From NCBI GenBank assembly GCA_037893245.1, contig JBAIAA010000882.1, positions 248,001 through 312,000 of the forward strand: DNA of 64,000 nucleotides. Direction: 5' to 3'. The DNA comes from Crossaster papposus (Eukaryota > Echinodermata > Asteroidea > Velatida > Solasteridae). Below the pieces are notes generated by a model, which saw only the letters and a list, made by a program, of their open reading frames with translations, was not told the origin of the DNA and ran no database searches. Position 1 is the stretch's first letter. Each line of letters starts with the position of its first letter. This document shows positions 35,789-47,810 of this stretch, in pieces. A program made the translations under genes and the position numbers.

Positions 35789-37567
35789 AGGAGGATCCGG
35801 AGGATGGTGTTGGGTGCTGCCATCGATTGTTGTTATCCGCCGTGTGGCAGAACACTTGAAAATTGGGAAGCAGTTGCCTTTTTCTTGTGAAAAACCGCCA
35901 AAAAAGAGCATAATATATATCCGGGGGTGGGGGGGGGGGGGGTTATTGTTCTTTTAGCTTAAGTTCCGCCATTTGCATCCAATCCCTTGATTGTCGAAAA
36001 TGTTTTGTTTTTTTCAGTCATAGGCTAAAGTGTTAAGAATTATTAGGGAATATCAGAAAATTAAATATTTTTTTTTATTTATATATTTCAGGTCAATCCA
36101 GTCAATGAGCAGTTTGCAGCTGCATTCCACCTAAATTATTAGGAATGCACTTAATTTATCACATACTGAAGTTTTTTTCTTTCTTTTTTTCTAACAAATT
36201 CTTATCGACATTGTGATGAGGGCGCCCCACTGAAATATCGTCTGCGGTCCGATGGTCTAGTACCTCTTCTGTTGACCTGTAACAACAAACTGAAGTGGAA
36301 CGTTACGTGATATGAGGGTCCCGTCTGATGAATGATAACAAAAAAACGACCAATATTTGCAACGAATGCTACGAAGGTTGAAAAATCGATGTCATTTTCC
36401 TAAATAAGGTACGTTTATTGATAATTCTGAATGTTTATATTTTAGAAATTGGCTTTAAGTTTCTGGAGTGCATTCATAGATTTTTTGAATTGGAGAGTGT
36501 GAGGAATTTGAGGATGTTTTGAAAATTCTTGACCTTGGCTTTTTTGTTCATCGTTCGGCATGGTCGGTGTCACGTCAGTGTCTGTCACTGTCAGTGTCAG
36601 TCACTCGTGTGACGTGTGCAAAGTACTGGTGGGAATGACAAATGAGGCTGAACATTTCTGTGAATGATGAATGAATAAAACGGTTTTATGTTATTATTGG
36701 TAAATATATTATTTATTATATAGCTTGAACATTACTGCTCTAAAACTAACTAAAAGATCACAACTTTCGCCATTTAGAGCTGGAAATTATTACATGTATC
36801 GTCAGACCCTCTAAATCCACTCGGTCCTATTTTTGCGCATTCATATTTAATTTACGTTTGGCAACACGTGCGCGTGCATGGGCGTTTAGGTGCACAGATT
36901 ACGGAGGTTGAGGATACATGACTTTGTCAGCAGGTCTTAATTCCCCAAAAAAACTTACGTAAAACGCTATTTTCCTTAAGTTCTAGGTACTGAGGATGCG
37001 CAGTTAGTTTTGGGGGAATTTTTTACCATGAGAAATCTTAGTTCTGCACCAACATTGTCGTTGTTTCTTCATTATTTTCACGAGACAGGAATCCGACCAT
37101 TTAACAATTTTGGACATTATTTTAAATAAAAAATTCTCCACATCCACAAATTTATCAAAAAATGAAAAATATAATTTCATGTAATTAAATGTTGGAGTAA
37201 AATTATAATTATAAAAAGAAGAATATTCTTAACCAGTTAGCGCCAGGATTTTTTAAACATCACCAAGCCGAGGCGCGGGATTATTTTTAGCGGAATTCGA
37301 TCCGAGGCGGGTTCAGGCCGATGTTACCGGGAAGCACACCCACGCGTTTCAAGCCTTGCTTGCTGCTGACAGAAATTTCCGGCTTTGCTTGTGACGTGTT
37401 TATGCGCCATCCGTTTTGAATCTGGGAAAAACTTTGCGTGTATACGTCCTCTGGCACGGCGCGAACTGGTTAATATAATGGAATGAAAAAAGATCCCCAT
37501 GACTGATTCCCTGCATGCAATACACTTGATGCAAGCTGTACTGATTTGACCTGTGTTTTTCTTTTAG
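35789..37567. other. Intergenic DNA upstream of GAS2
   Basis: It includes a poly-G run at about 35929-35942, GT/CA-rich short repeats near 36560-36620 (TGTCACTGTCAGTGTCAGTC), and the family B MITE at 37229-37473. A GAS2 promoter or 5'UTR exon may lie here but no TATA box or other signal can be singled out. Confidence 0.35.
37229..37473 (-). mobile_element. Family B MITE, inverted copy
   Basis: A 245-bp element with ends TTAACCAGTTAGCGCC and GGCGCGAACTGGTTAA and TTAA at both borders. Internal GCGGGTTCAGGC and GGGAAGCACACCCACGCG match the reverse complement of the copy at 17265. It ends about 95 bp before the first recognised GAS2 exon. Confidence 0.85.
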
Positions 37568-40500
37568 ATTGTGTGCATGGACCGATTGATATCAAGATGG
37601 ATGACATGGATGGGTCATCAGAGGGGGATGGGTACTTCCAGGAGATAACTAAAGGGGCTGAGGAAAGTCTTATACCACTACAGGAAGATCTGGCTGAGTG
37701 GCTGACACGGGTACTAGGTGAGGGAAAGGCTAAGAGTAAGACAGACAGATAGGCAGACGATCACAGACTAACAGATCAATGACATCTTGCCGAATGAGTA
37801 AAACAATAGATTGACAGACAGATTAAAATATAGACAGACTAACTGAATAAGATCTAGTAGACGAAAAACATTATTGATGAATTTGTACTTTTACAAACCA
37901 TTTTCCGCAGAGGAGAAAATCACGACCAGCGGTTTTATGGACTCAATAGCCAATGGTGTACTTTTATGCAAATTAGCCGAGCTCATCCAGGACAAGGCGG
38001 TGGAGTGTCAGCGAGCTGGGAAAGCCATAGGGGTGAGTGCAATGCATACGACCTGGAACCAGTTCAGACTGGTTTTGACTGGTTCCAACCAGTTGAAACC
38101 GGTTGAAACAACCTAATTTTATAAATACTTTTCATGATTTGTTCAGATTGTCTTTATCCCAGTGTATGCATTAACTCCTTATTTCTGTTTTTTTTACAGA
38201 GAATGCCTTCTAAAAAGATCAAGTACCGACCAAATGCCGTTGCCGCGTCCTTCTTTGCCCGCGACAATGTAGCCACTTTTCTTTCCTGGTGTCGAGGCAT
38301 TGGGCTTGAAGATACGTGTCTATTTGAAACCGAGGGCTTGGGTAAGTTGAAACAAAATCAAGTTACACAAACCAAAAACAGAAATGCACATAAATGTAAT
38401 ATTGAATTCAGAATGACAGGAGAACCTGTTTAGTGTTTTCAGCAACGTGTCTTATCATTGGGAGTCACTGAGGTATGACTCAATTATTTTGCTTGTTGCA
38501 ATGTTTGTTTGTTTTTTGTGAAAATCACTTTGTCTGTTAAAAAAATTAAAAAGAAATTAAAATGCTGTTCAGTTACAGGTAGAACAATTTATGTCTGAAA
38601 AGCATCGAGAGATTACCCTAGATTGTTTTTTAGTTGTCAGCCCCTCATTGGGAATTTAATGTCTTCATTCAATTTCCTGTACAGGAAGTCATTGGTTTCC
38701 TATCAGGAAATAGATCTTTTATCAATCAGGGCTCATACTGTCAGCTGTAATGTTGATGCTCAGTCATATTTTAACAAGGAACATGCATTTCAAATTGAAC
38801 TTATGTGCTGAACTTATGTGCTTCTCACAGAGAGGGTCCTGTATGTTTCTTTTTAACAAGTTGTTATCCTACAGACTCTCTTTTCCCGAGAAAGAAATCC
38901 TCTAAATAACAGGATGTCAAACCTTGTCAAAACTTCCCTATGATTAGGATCATGTTGTGCCTGTGCTTGTTAAAAAAACCGACATGAATTAAAAGAAAAT
39001 ACAAGGAGCATCGTGAATGAGAGAGTTTTACATTCCGCGGCCATCTTTGAATTCAGCGTAGCAGAGGGGAACATTACCTGGATGGTAGCAAGTTTTTAGC
39101 TACCATGTTTATAGCTACCATCCGGGATATCTTGTTCCCACTGCCTCAAGGGGGCACACTACTGGGCATGCACAACTAGAACATGAGAAAAATAAATTTA
39201 AGGTATTTGAATGACTGATTAAAAAAAAAAAAAAATTGTGCCAATATTCCTAATGGAAGCTTTCAAACCATGTGCGTAAAACGGCTTTTGAAAAAGTGTG
39301 GCAATTGACAAACAATAAAAGCATGCAGTTATTATGCAGGAATAAAAATATATTAAGAATTTTTCATCTCGAGCAAGCCTCAAATTTAAAATTTTTCTTC
39401 ACTTACCTACCACTTACCCACCTGTGATTTTCCACTTACCCACCTGTGATTTTCCACTTACCCACTTTCAAGAATGACTTACCCAAAACCGGCTTATCAA
39501 ATAAAGCATGATTAATCTTCTGCAAAAGTAATATTTGAGATCTTGCCACAGAATTGCCATTGGAATCACAGATATAAGTTTACCCTACTGGTAAAAACCC
39601 AAACTTTTAAAGTTTTTTAATTTTTTATTAAAACACACACAGGAAAATCAGATTTGGCAAGATAATTTTCCAGTTGTAATTAGAAAATGGTTTGATGTAC
39701 AACCACAATAACATTTGTTCACTTTGGTCCGCAGGATGGCAGATGAACCAAGGAAATTGCATGATCAACACTATATCGTCTGAAATTTGTTGTTGCTTTG
39801 CAGGTTTTGAACAGTTAGGTTTTTTTTTATTTGAAAAAAATGTACACTCTAAACCGCAATTAAAAAATTGAAAAACTGAAAACACAATTATGTTTAAAAC
39901 CAATCCTTTGGTACAAATCTGTCGCTTAGAACTTCATAATTTCAAAAATGCCGATAATAAAAAACAAATGGCTCAAGCATTTTGTTGAAACTGCAAGTAC
40001 TTTTTGCCTCATTTTGCTTTCACAGGTTTCACATTTTAAATGAGCGGGGATTTCTTTAGAGAAACCAACAAAACACACATAAAAATAAAAAAAAAATAAA
40101 AAAAAAATAAAAAATAAGAGAAAAATCAACCCCCCCCCCCCCCCCCATCGGCCCATCCCCTCCAAAAAGTGTAAAACAAGTTTGAAGACTTTGCAAATTG
40201 AACTCCAAAACCCCCCCCCCCCCCCCCCCAAGAAAAAAAAACAATCCACAAAATAAATAAAATAGCATGAACGAAAACCATTTTTCCTCTGATTTGCATG
40301 TGGAAACTCCAGAATAAACGTTATATTCTTCTGATACTGCAGTGTAATTCACCCATTCATCATTCTCGGGGGACACCACCGCCACCGATCGAAAGACATG
40401 AACGTTCATTGATAAAAAAAAATAACTTTACCCTGCAAGAAATGGTCTTTTAAAACAAGATCTCGTCCGATATCATTTACCTACAAGGACCAATGCCTGC

Positions 40501-43234
40501 TAAAACAATGGGCTCCTTTTAGTGACAAAGACAAACACTGTGAAACATCACTTAACACCCACTAAAGTTAAATTTGGCAGACAGTAATATTTCAAGTACG
40601 TCGATCGTTGACATCGTTGATCAGCACAGCTACAATATTATTGGACATATAGTTCGTGACAAAATGCCACTGTAATGATTCTGAAGCAAGGTCGAGTGCA
40701 ACTAGCAGTACGATCTACACGTACGTGTTCACTCCACGGACTGTTTTATAAATAAACTGGCACCCCAGCTGTGCAGACATTATGACTAGCACTATTTCAG
40801 TCTGGGTATCAGATCATACTTATGCGATGCATGTGCTTGCTGTGCGCGCGCTGTACTTCGACACAAGCAGTGCATTTAAATGGGGACAGGGCGTACACCA
40901 AATTATAGCTAAGTTGCCTTAGTAAAAGTAGAAAACATTCACACAATTCACTTCTTTGATTATAAATCATTTCTTTATCATATTTCATCATGATAATCAT
41001 ACTTTAAAGTCACTTACCCAGCAACTTACCCATTTAAAAAAATCACTTACCGCCGAAAAAAATCACTTACCGCCGGTAAGTGGGTAAGCGTTAATTTCGA
41101 GGCTTGATCTCGAGACCACTTGCTTTTGTGTGTGTTATTGTTTTTTAAATGATGATCGAGAGTATTCCAATATTCAGTACAATTGGCACAACCCTAACCA
41201 CCTTATTCTCGTCTTGTTACCCAGTGCTACAGAAAACCCCTCAGAACGTGCTGGTGTGTCTCTACGAACTAGCAAGGCTTGCAGGCCGTTACGGCATTGA
41301 CCCACCAGGACTGGTCAAACTGGAGAAAGAAATTGAGAAAGAACAACAGAATCCACGCCCAGTCTCGGCAGTAGCCAAGAAGAAAGCAACTAGCTTGCTG
41401 GATACTGAGGTGTGTAGATCTTATAACTATAACTCGTACATATTCATGATCGAGAGCCGAGTTTTCACTGGACCATTCATCATCACGTGCCACCTGCTTT
41501 TGTTTCTCTCGCATGGGTTACCTGTGCTGCTACGCTAAATACTTCTTTAAGTGGTGTAGTAAAACTAGCCTCCCGAGGTGGTCAATGAAGCATTCCTTTT
41601 TTTTGAGGCAAAGCCGAGGGAAAGTAGAATGCTCCATGACCCACCGAGGAAGGCTAGTTTTACTCCACCACGACATAAAGCAGTCAGTATTTGTTTTATA
41701 AAACCCATTCACATATTCTGCTTGATTTTAAAATGTTAACATTATTTTCATCTAAATACAGTTAAAATGAACTTCTATTTCAATACAGAGCTGGGTTCAA
41801 ACAATTCATGAACGGGTGGTTTGGAAAAGACCAAACAAATTTTCCACTAATTTTGTAAGTTAGTCAACTTCTAATCCATGTTATATTTGTTTGACTAAAC
41901 CTCATACATATTCACTTCCTATTACAATTTGAAGAGCTCGGAGAAATGCTGATTAAATATTTGTGTGCTGCCATCTTTTCATGTTCAGCTTGGGCAATGT
42001 TCATACGTGCATACTTCACATGTTCCACAATTGCATCATAAAGCGAATGTGTACTAGACGTGGTAGGCTCTTGATCATGAATATGTATGAGGTATAGTAA
42101 TATCGACTGAACACAATTTTGGGAGACACTTGCCATTCCTATGTTCTGTATGACTGTAGCCCTATATGACCACATAAACGTATCTATGTTAAAGATTCAA
42201 GTTAAGTTTTTGAAGAAAAAAAAATCGTCTACATTCTGTTATGGATTCTGATGAAGTTTGGATGCAGTAACTTTTGGGTGGAAAGACACAATTCTTCATC
42301 AGAGGTCAAAGGTAATGTAGGGGTCATTAGAGGTCATTGTTCAAATATGCTTCAAACGTTTCTTTGTCTACAGAATTTGATTGATTTTAATGTAACTTAG
42401 GGGTGATTCTTGGATGGGTTTTATCACAACTCTTTTAAAATAGGTCAAAGGTCATCTAGGGGTCATTTTGAGGTCGTTTAAAAATGAACAAAATGTGACT
42501 TTTTAAAGAAATATAGGGGATCGACCGCGTGAAGGTGACATGTGTTCTGCGGATCACTTTTTTTGTCCTGATCTGTATGTACATATAATGTAATGAAAGA
42601 AATGAATTGAATTTCAAAGTGGTTGAACCCTTTCATCTTTTTATTTTAGGTGAGGAACGTTGCAAAGCAATGTGATTTTAGTCTAGACATCCGTAGGGTA
42701 TCTGAAGGAAGGTATAATATTGGTGGCAAGATGGTCTTTATTAGGGTGAGTTGATACATGAAATGTTTACAGCTGGCTGTGCTTTCTAAATATTAATTGT
42801 TACATCAGAGTCCTAAATATTTCCTGAAATGTCAAATTTCTCCAGGAAACTAATGTTTGAATGGCACAAAACTTGCTCAATTCTGTCCGACATCCTAGGC
42901 AAATATCAGGATTAAATATCAGGATTAAACACTAGAAGTGTCGCACAATGTCACACTTTTGTGTCTCCAAACCTCAAGGAATGACACATATTATATCCTA
43001 GCCTTGTATTTTAGACTTTTTGTTCATTTTTTTGGTGGCTAGATGTTACGAGGTCGCCATGTGATGGTGCGGGTAGGTGGGGGCTGGGATACCTTGGAAC
43101 ACTTCCTACAACGACACAAGGCTTCCAAGATCACCAGGGTGAGTCGAGGAAGCATCACCACCGAGACGGGGGAAGCTGTGCCTGATGACTTCTTTGTTGT
43201 CCAAGCCAAGTACAAGGGTGATGGGAGAAGCTGA
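37568..43234 (+). CDS. GAS2: Growth arrest-specific protein 2 (CH plus GAR domain)
   Basis: Six exons: 37568-37717, 37911-38032, 38200-38341, 41225-41409, 42650-42745 and 43043-43234 (TGA stop). Starting at ATG 37597 gives 285 residues, against 313 in human GAS2. The first exon is open upstream of this ATG, so a farther start is possible. A single calponin-homology domain spans roughly residues 25-155, with [48 protein letters not shown] and [12 protein letters not shown]. The GAR domain (about 191-258) has [15 protein letters not shown] and [23 protein letters not shown]2 proteins link actin (CH) and microtubules (GAR). The short length and lack of a long tail indicate GAS2 rather than GAS2L1-3. 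The usual GAR cysteines and the SRVD caspase site are altered. Same strand as the IRAG-like gene and convergent with NUP205. Confidence 0.95.
39367..41114. mobile_element. Large terminal-inverted-repeat element in GAS2 intron 3
   Basis: The left edge TCTCGAGCAAGCCTCAAATT and the reverse complement of the right edge (TCTCGAGATCAAGCCTCGAA) match. Subterminal regions on both sides repeat CACTTACC or CACTTACCCAC. The 1.75-kb interior has no convincing transposase frame. The right edge lies 110 bp upstream of exon 4. Probably a non-autonomous DNA transposon. Confidence 0.6.
41534..41692. mobile_element. Foldback (hairpin) MITE
   Basis: Arms of roughly 65 nt pair. The left has GTGGTGTAGTAAAACTAGCC, and the reverse complement of the right has GTGGTGGAGTAAAACTAGCC. 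The arms are separated by a loop of about 20 nt around 41601-41621. It starts about 125 bp after the exon 4 donor of GAS2. Confidence 0.8.
42225..42580 (-). repeat. Degenerate relatives of the 143-bp core repeat
   Basis: Two units about 140 bp apart carry AGGTCAAAGGTAATGTAGGG (near 42303) and AGGTCAAAGGTCATCTAGGG (near 42442). The latter matches the reverse complement of the 143-bp unit over more than 20 bases. It sits in the GAS2 intron before exon 5. Confidence 0.6.
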
Positions 43235-44931
43235 GAGTGGTGAGTTTGGGAGGGAGGGGGAGGGAGGGAAAAGAGCAAATACAATCAAATTCCAGACGGT
43301 AAAACCATTTTTAAAATGTAAAACTTTGTTCTGAAGTGAAGCAGAATCTCTTGATGACATCAACGCTCAGGTGACAACAATTAATAATTAAAAGCTGACT
43401 GGCACTGTGTGGCCAGCTATTTTAAAATTATCTCGAAAATTGTGTTCGACTGCATTTTTCATCTGATTTTGCGTGTAAACACTTTAAAGCAAGACCACAG
43501 TATTTTAATGCTCAATTGCTGGATATCCATGTCATTATATAGACAACTTGGCAAAATATTAAGCGTGCATTAAATGTTCAGAGAGAAAGAGAACTATTAA
43601 AACATATTCATGTACATTGTTTATACATTTGCTCAAGCTTATGCTACAACAAATTTACTATAAAAAAAAAGCAGTCTGAAGCTCCCTTTCCCCCTTCAAA
43701 AATGTCTCAAGTTCTATTGATTAAATTTTAACAAAACTTCCATTTAACCCTGAAATTTTCAAATTAAATTAAAGCATATATTAAAAACAGCCTTGATTTG
43801 CACCATAAAATGGTCGGGCGTAGAAACTAATGTCCTCATAAATTGTTTATTTTAAGCCTTCCGATGAAGTTAAATTTGGCATACCTCCGAACCTTTTTAT
43901 AATTCTTAACGCCATGAATTTGACTAATTTAACAAAAACCAGTTTGCCTAGATTCCAGCTTGACTACCTTTTTTTATTAGGTGACAAGTGATTTGCAAAA
44001 TGGAAAATTTGTTGTCTATTTTAAAACATGATTGAGTGGGATGTTTAGAATATAACCTTTTATACTGTATACTGGTTTAGTGGTGTATTTAATTGTACAT
44101 TACCTATGTGTTTGTATTCATTTTTTGTGTACCAAGTTTAACCCTTTTCCCATGATTTGTTTCTAGCCAAATTGCAGCCAATGCAGTTTATATATGCTGT
44201 TTTGTCCTATTTTGAAGTTTTAAAAACAACTAAAATTCTTACACCTTTTAAAATTATTTATGATATTTTTATTATTAAAAAAGAAAACACATCTATTCTG
44301 TTGACAAATTTGACCATTAACCACAAATTGTTTATTGATGTTTCTTGTTTTAGAGTATTCAAATTGGAAAAAAAATAATTTAAAGATATATATTACAAAG
44401 TATTTAAAAAAAATATTTTTAACTTTTTATTTGAAAAAAAAAATGACCGACTTTTAAGATGTAGTTGTTTTGAAACACAAAAGCAAATAATTAGGTATAT
44501 GATTTTTGATCATATTTCCGTCCTACTCGAGGAACCCACCCACTCCACATTACATTCCATTTACTTAGGTTTGCTAACAAATTTGTGCTAATAATTTATC
44601 TGTGCAGTCTTCTCCAAGACAAATGAAAATCTTTTCTTTAGTCTTTGAACTAAAATGTAGTATTTTGTTGACAATTGAGGCACAATATTTAGTCAATAAG
44701 TGTTTGTTTCCTTTTTATATATTAACAATCTTTTTTATTCATTTTCAAACGTCAATTCTTTTAATTTGTTATATTAAAATTTGTTCTTGCCATGTAGGTT
44801 GCCCCTTACAGTGTAACTGTTGGTTGCTGAAAATGTTAATGCCGAAGTTTTGTTTTGAGATAAGAGTATGATTAGGTGTATTGTTCTCTTTTTTGAAAAG
44901 AAAGAAAATGTAACTGTTATTATGGTCATGC
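43235..44931 (+). other. GAS2 3'UTR and AT-rich downstream DNA
   Basis: A G-rich stretch (GGGAGGGAGGGGGAGGGAGG, 43250-43269) follows the stop codon closely. The rest is AT-rich, with no coding region and no single convincing polyadenylation signal. Confidence 0.4.
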
Positions 44932-45347
44932 CAGTGTTGTAGTTGAGTACTTTTCGAGTACATTCGAGTACATTCGAGTACATTCGAGTACATTCGAGTA
45001 CATTCGAGTACATTCGAGTACATTCGAGTACATTCGAGTACATTCGAGTACATTCGAGTACATTCGAGTACATTCGAGTACATTCGAGTACATTCGAGTA
45101 CATTCGAGTACATTCGAGTACATTCGAGTACATTCGAGTACATTCGAGTACATTCGAGTACATTCGAGTACATTCGAGTACATTCGAGTACATTCGAGTA
45201 CATTCGAGTACATTCGAGTACATTCGAGTACATTCAAGTACATTCAAGTACATTCCGAGTCTCTGATTATGCAGCTTTATCTATACCAAACCATCTAAAT
45301 ATCTGGAAATGAAGCAGGCACTCGGAAAGTACCGGACTACAACTCTG
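44932..45347. mobile_element. hAT-like MITE containing a 10-bp minisatellite
   Basis: The ends CAGTGTTGTAGTTGAGTAC and, on the reverse strand from the right, CAGAGTTGTAGTCCGGTAC are typical of hAT-type elements. Flanks GGTCATGC (44924-44931) and GCTAATGC (45348-45355) match at six of eight positions, consistent with an aged 8-bp target duplication. Confidence 0.75.
44949..45255 (+). repeat. 10-bp minisatellite (ATTCGAGTAC)n, about 30 copies
   Basis: Nearly perfect head-to-tail units, with the last few changed to ATTCAAGTAC. Each unit contains the palindromes TCGA and GTAC. Because the unit is 10 nt, all three frames on both strands stay open; these are not genes. Confidence 0.98.
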
Positions 45348-45355
45348 GCTAATGC

Positions 45356-47810
45356 AATATGTTCATTGGCATTGTCCCACCAAATCAATTTATCTATTAA
45401 GCCCATTGATCTATTAAGCTCATTGATCTATTAAGCTCAACTCCATGGTATTTTTCCCTGTCACAGCTGCCGTGATTAATGATGCGCAGATGTCAAAATT
45501 CTAAAAGAAATTTATTTGCCACTGCAAATTTTGTTTACAGCAGTAAATCCCTAAATCAAAAATCAATTTTTATGAATATTCTGTTGTGAATTTGTTTTCG
45601 GGACTTCCATTCCATTATCTATAGTTGTGTGTGTGTTTTCTCATTCCATGGTGTATATGATCGTTAATCTTTGATTTGTATTCACAGTAATTGTATTCGG
45701 CATAATTTAATTGCTAAAATGTATATGATTTGAACGTCAACTGCAGAATTTTTGTATATTTTAGTTTGTATTCAGATGCTTTTAGCTCAAGAGTTTATCT
45801 TAAATGTATCCTGTTGATATTCCTGTGTAAGCGTTGTGTGATTAATTCTTGTGATTTATATTTTACCAGTGTGTTATTTGTTGCTGATTTTACGACTTAT
45901 AAATGTTTAACTTCTGTAGACTTTATTTTGTGTCGTCACACTAAATGCATATATGTGTAAATGTACTTTATATTACTTTATATTTGTTTATTGTCATTCA
46001 GTTTGATGTAACAATAAGGATACACATGTGTATGAATTGATAACGTCACACTTTGGTTCACACCTGTGCTTTCCTATGGGAGCCAGTTCGGGTCGACAGT
46101 TTCGTAGTTGCGGAGAAAAGCGCATATATGAACAAAGAGTCACGTTATCAGTACATTAGCTTATTATTGCTATTGTTACGTCCTAAAAACTAGGACTATA
46201 GAGTTGTCAAATAATCTCAGTGAGACCTTTAAACAATGCTAAACAGATTGAGTGTTTGAATAGAGTCCATTTATTGATAATTCCTTTATTCTGTTATTTC
46301 TTTGTCCATTTTGTCAGCCTACATTTTCCGATTCTCGGTCTAGTTTATATTTTGGGGATTTGTAGACTTTTATTCTGCCAAACGCACATAACTGAATTTT
46401 TCATACTATTTTTGAGGTGCATGTATTTGCGCTATGAAATTGCAACTTGTGTTCACGACAGTTTTAATTAAAGAAATGACTTGCAAGTCACCCCTCGTGT
46501 TTGATTTTGTGTCTTATTTTTTAACGGTCCATATTTGTTACAAAACACAAGTTGTTAACCTTATTTGATAGTTAAGGTAGGTGGGGTGAGTCGTAACACG
46601 TTAGGCCTGTTACCGCCCATCTCACCTACGGCTGCCAGTTCGGCCACGCCCTGACAAGAACACAGTCTTGTCTCACGGCAATTCATCTATGGGCGAAGGA
46701 CGCTTCAAATCCCAAAACAGTAAGTCCTCTTCAAAATTGGAGCAAGTTTTTTAATGCATACAATTTATTCAAGCTTTTTTTCAATTGAATGTTTGTGTCC
46801 CATATATCTTGCTTCAGATGGCTAGAGTATGCGTGCGTTTATGTGAACATTCCTTGCATGCCAAGCCAGTTGTTTTTCTACTGGTCAGGCTGTTTGAACA
46901 CAATGTTAGTACTATACCAAGTGATCCATAGGATTATCCTGAATTCTCTAAGCTGATCATTCACATGTAAATTGCATACACATTGTACTACCAGCCTGAT
47001 GACATTCCAATGCGGTCAATGTACAGGAAAAGTACTGGGCTGGGTATATAAACCTTGTTAATTGTATGTCCAGTGATGACTTGTGCTGACTGACTGGGTG
47101 TGATGTGGTGTAGGAGAGACACTCTCTGAGGCATTTCAAGTTTTGTTGCTGGCCATGACGGGTTGTACATGTACATGTAAGTTTATCATTTACATACGCG
47201 CACGTGTGTCCCGTGTACCCATTTTTCAGCTATGCTCAATTGTTTTTTATGATTGCTTTAATATTTAGTAGTAGGTTGTAGTAGATTAGTTTTGGGTTAT
47301 TTGCATGTCATCTAGAATGCAATAAAATCACAAGTATATTTCTTGACTATTTCGTGTCGGGTGCCGCAAAAACACACAGTTTTTCCGTAAATCAAAACGA
47401 ATGATGGTCAAACGCATCACGAGCAAGGCCAGAAAAATCCACAGAAGCTGACCTGAACCTGTCTCAAATCGAATCTGGGACACTGCATCGTGATGTCAGT
47501 TGGGCCAGCTCTAGGCTTGCATGGTCACCGACCATAACCAGCTAGCTTCTCCCATGTTGTCATCTAGAAGTTTTCAGGGTCCGAATGTGGTCACTCTTTG
47601 CTCCAGCAGTGTTGCCTCAAGGTATTAGATGTTTTTGAAGTTCAATTTCTGTGCACTGCTTCTTAATATTGCCCTGCCCTATAGCTTCCCCTGCTGGAGA
47701 AACTGTAATTTTTGACAAATTAACACTTTGTAAGAGGTTACACAATTTTGTTTTTTCTATGTTTACAGTTGCAATAAAAAGAGTCTGCCTTGGAGACCAA
47801 AGGGGTTAGA
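45356..47810. other. Intergenic DNA between GAS2 and the satellite
   Basis: AT-rich DNA with a small triplet of CTATTAAGC(C/T)CA units near 45394-45440 and no supportable gene. A CpG-bearing segment near 47350-47470 vaguely resembles family B MITE interior sequence. Confidence 0.35.

Noticed and set aside
34177-35911. Series of 88-196 residue minus-strand open frames (SSPSRGRAAFKLGG repeats)
   Set aside because: They are frames through the 143-bp repeat. The unit is not a multiple of three, each frame is repeated and shifted from unit to unit, and there is no splice or domain support.
44769-45266. Open frames encoding MYSNVLECTR or STFEYIRVHS repeats
   Set aside because: Produced by the stop-free 10-bp minisatellite. 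All frames are open by composition.
46220-46471. 83-residue hydrophobic open frame
   Set aside because: AT-rich intergenic DNA. Phe/Leu/Ile-rich composition is expected by chance, and there is no exon signal.
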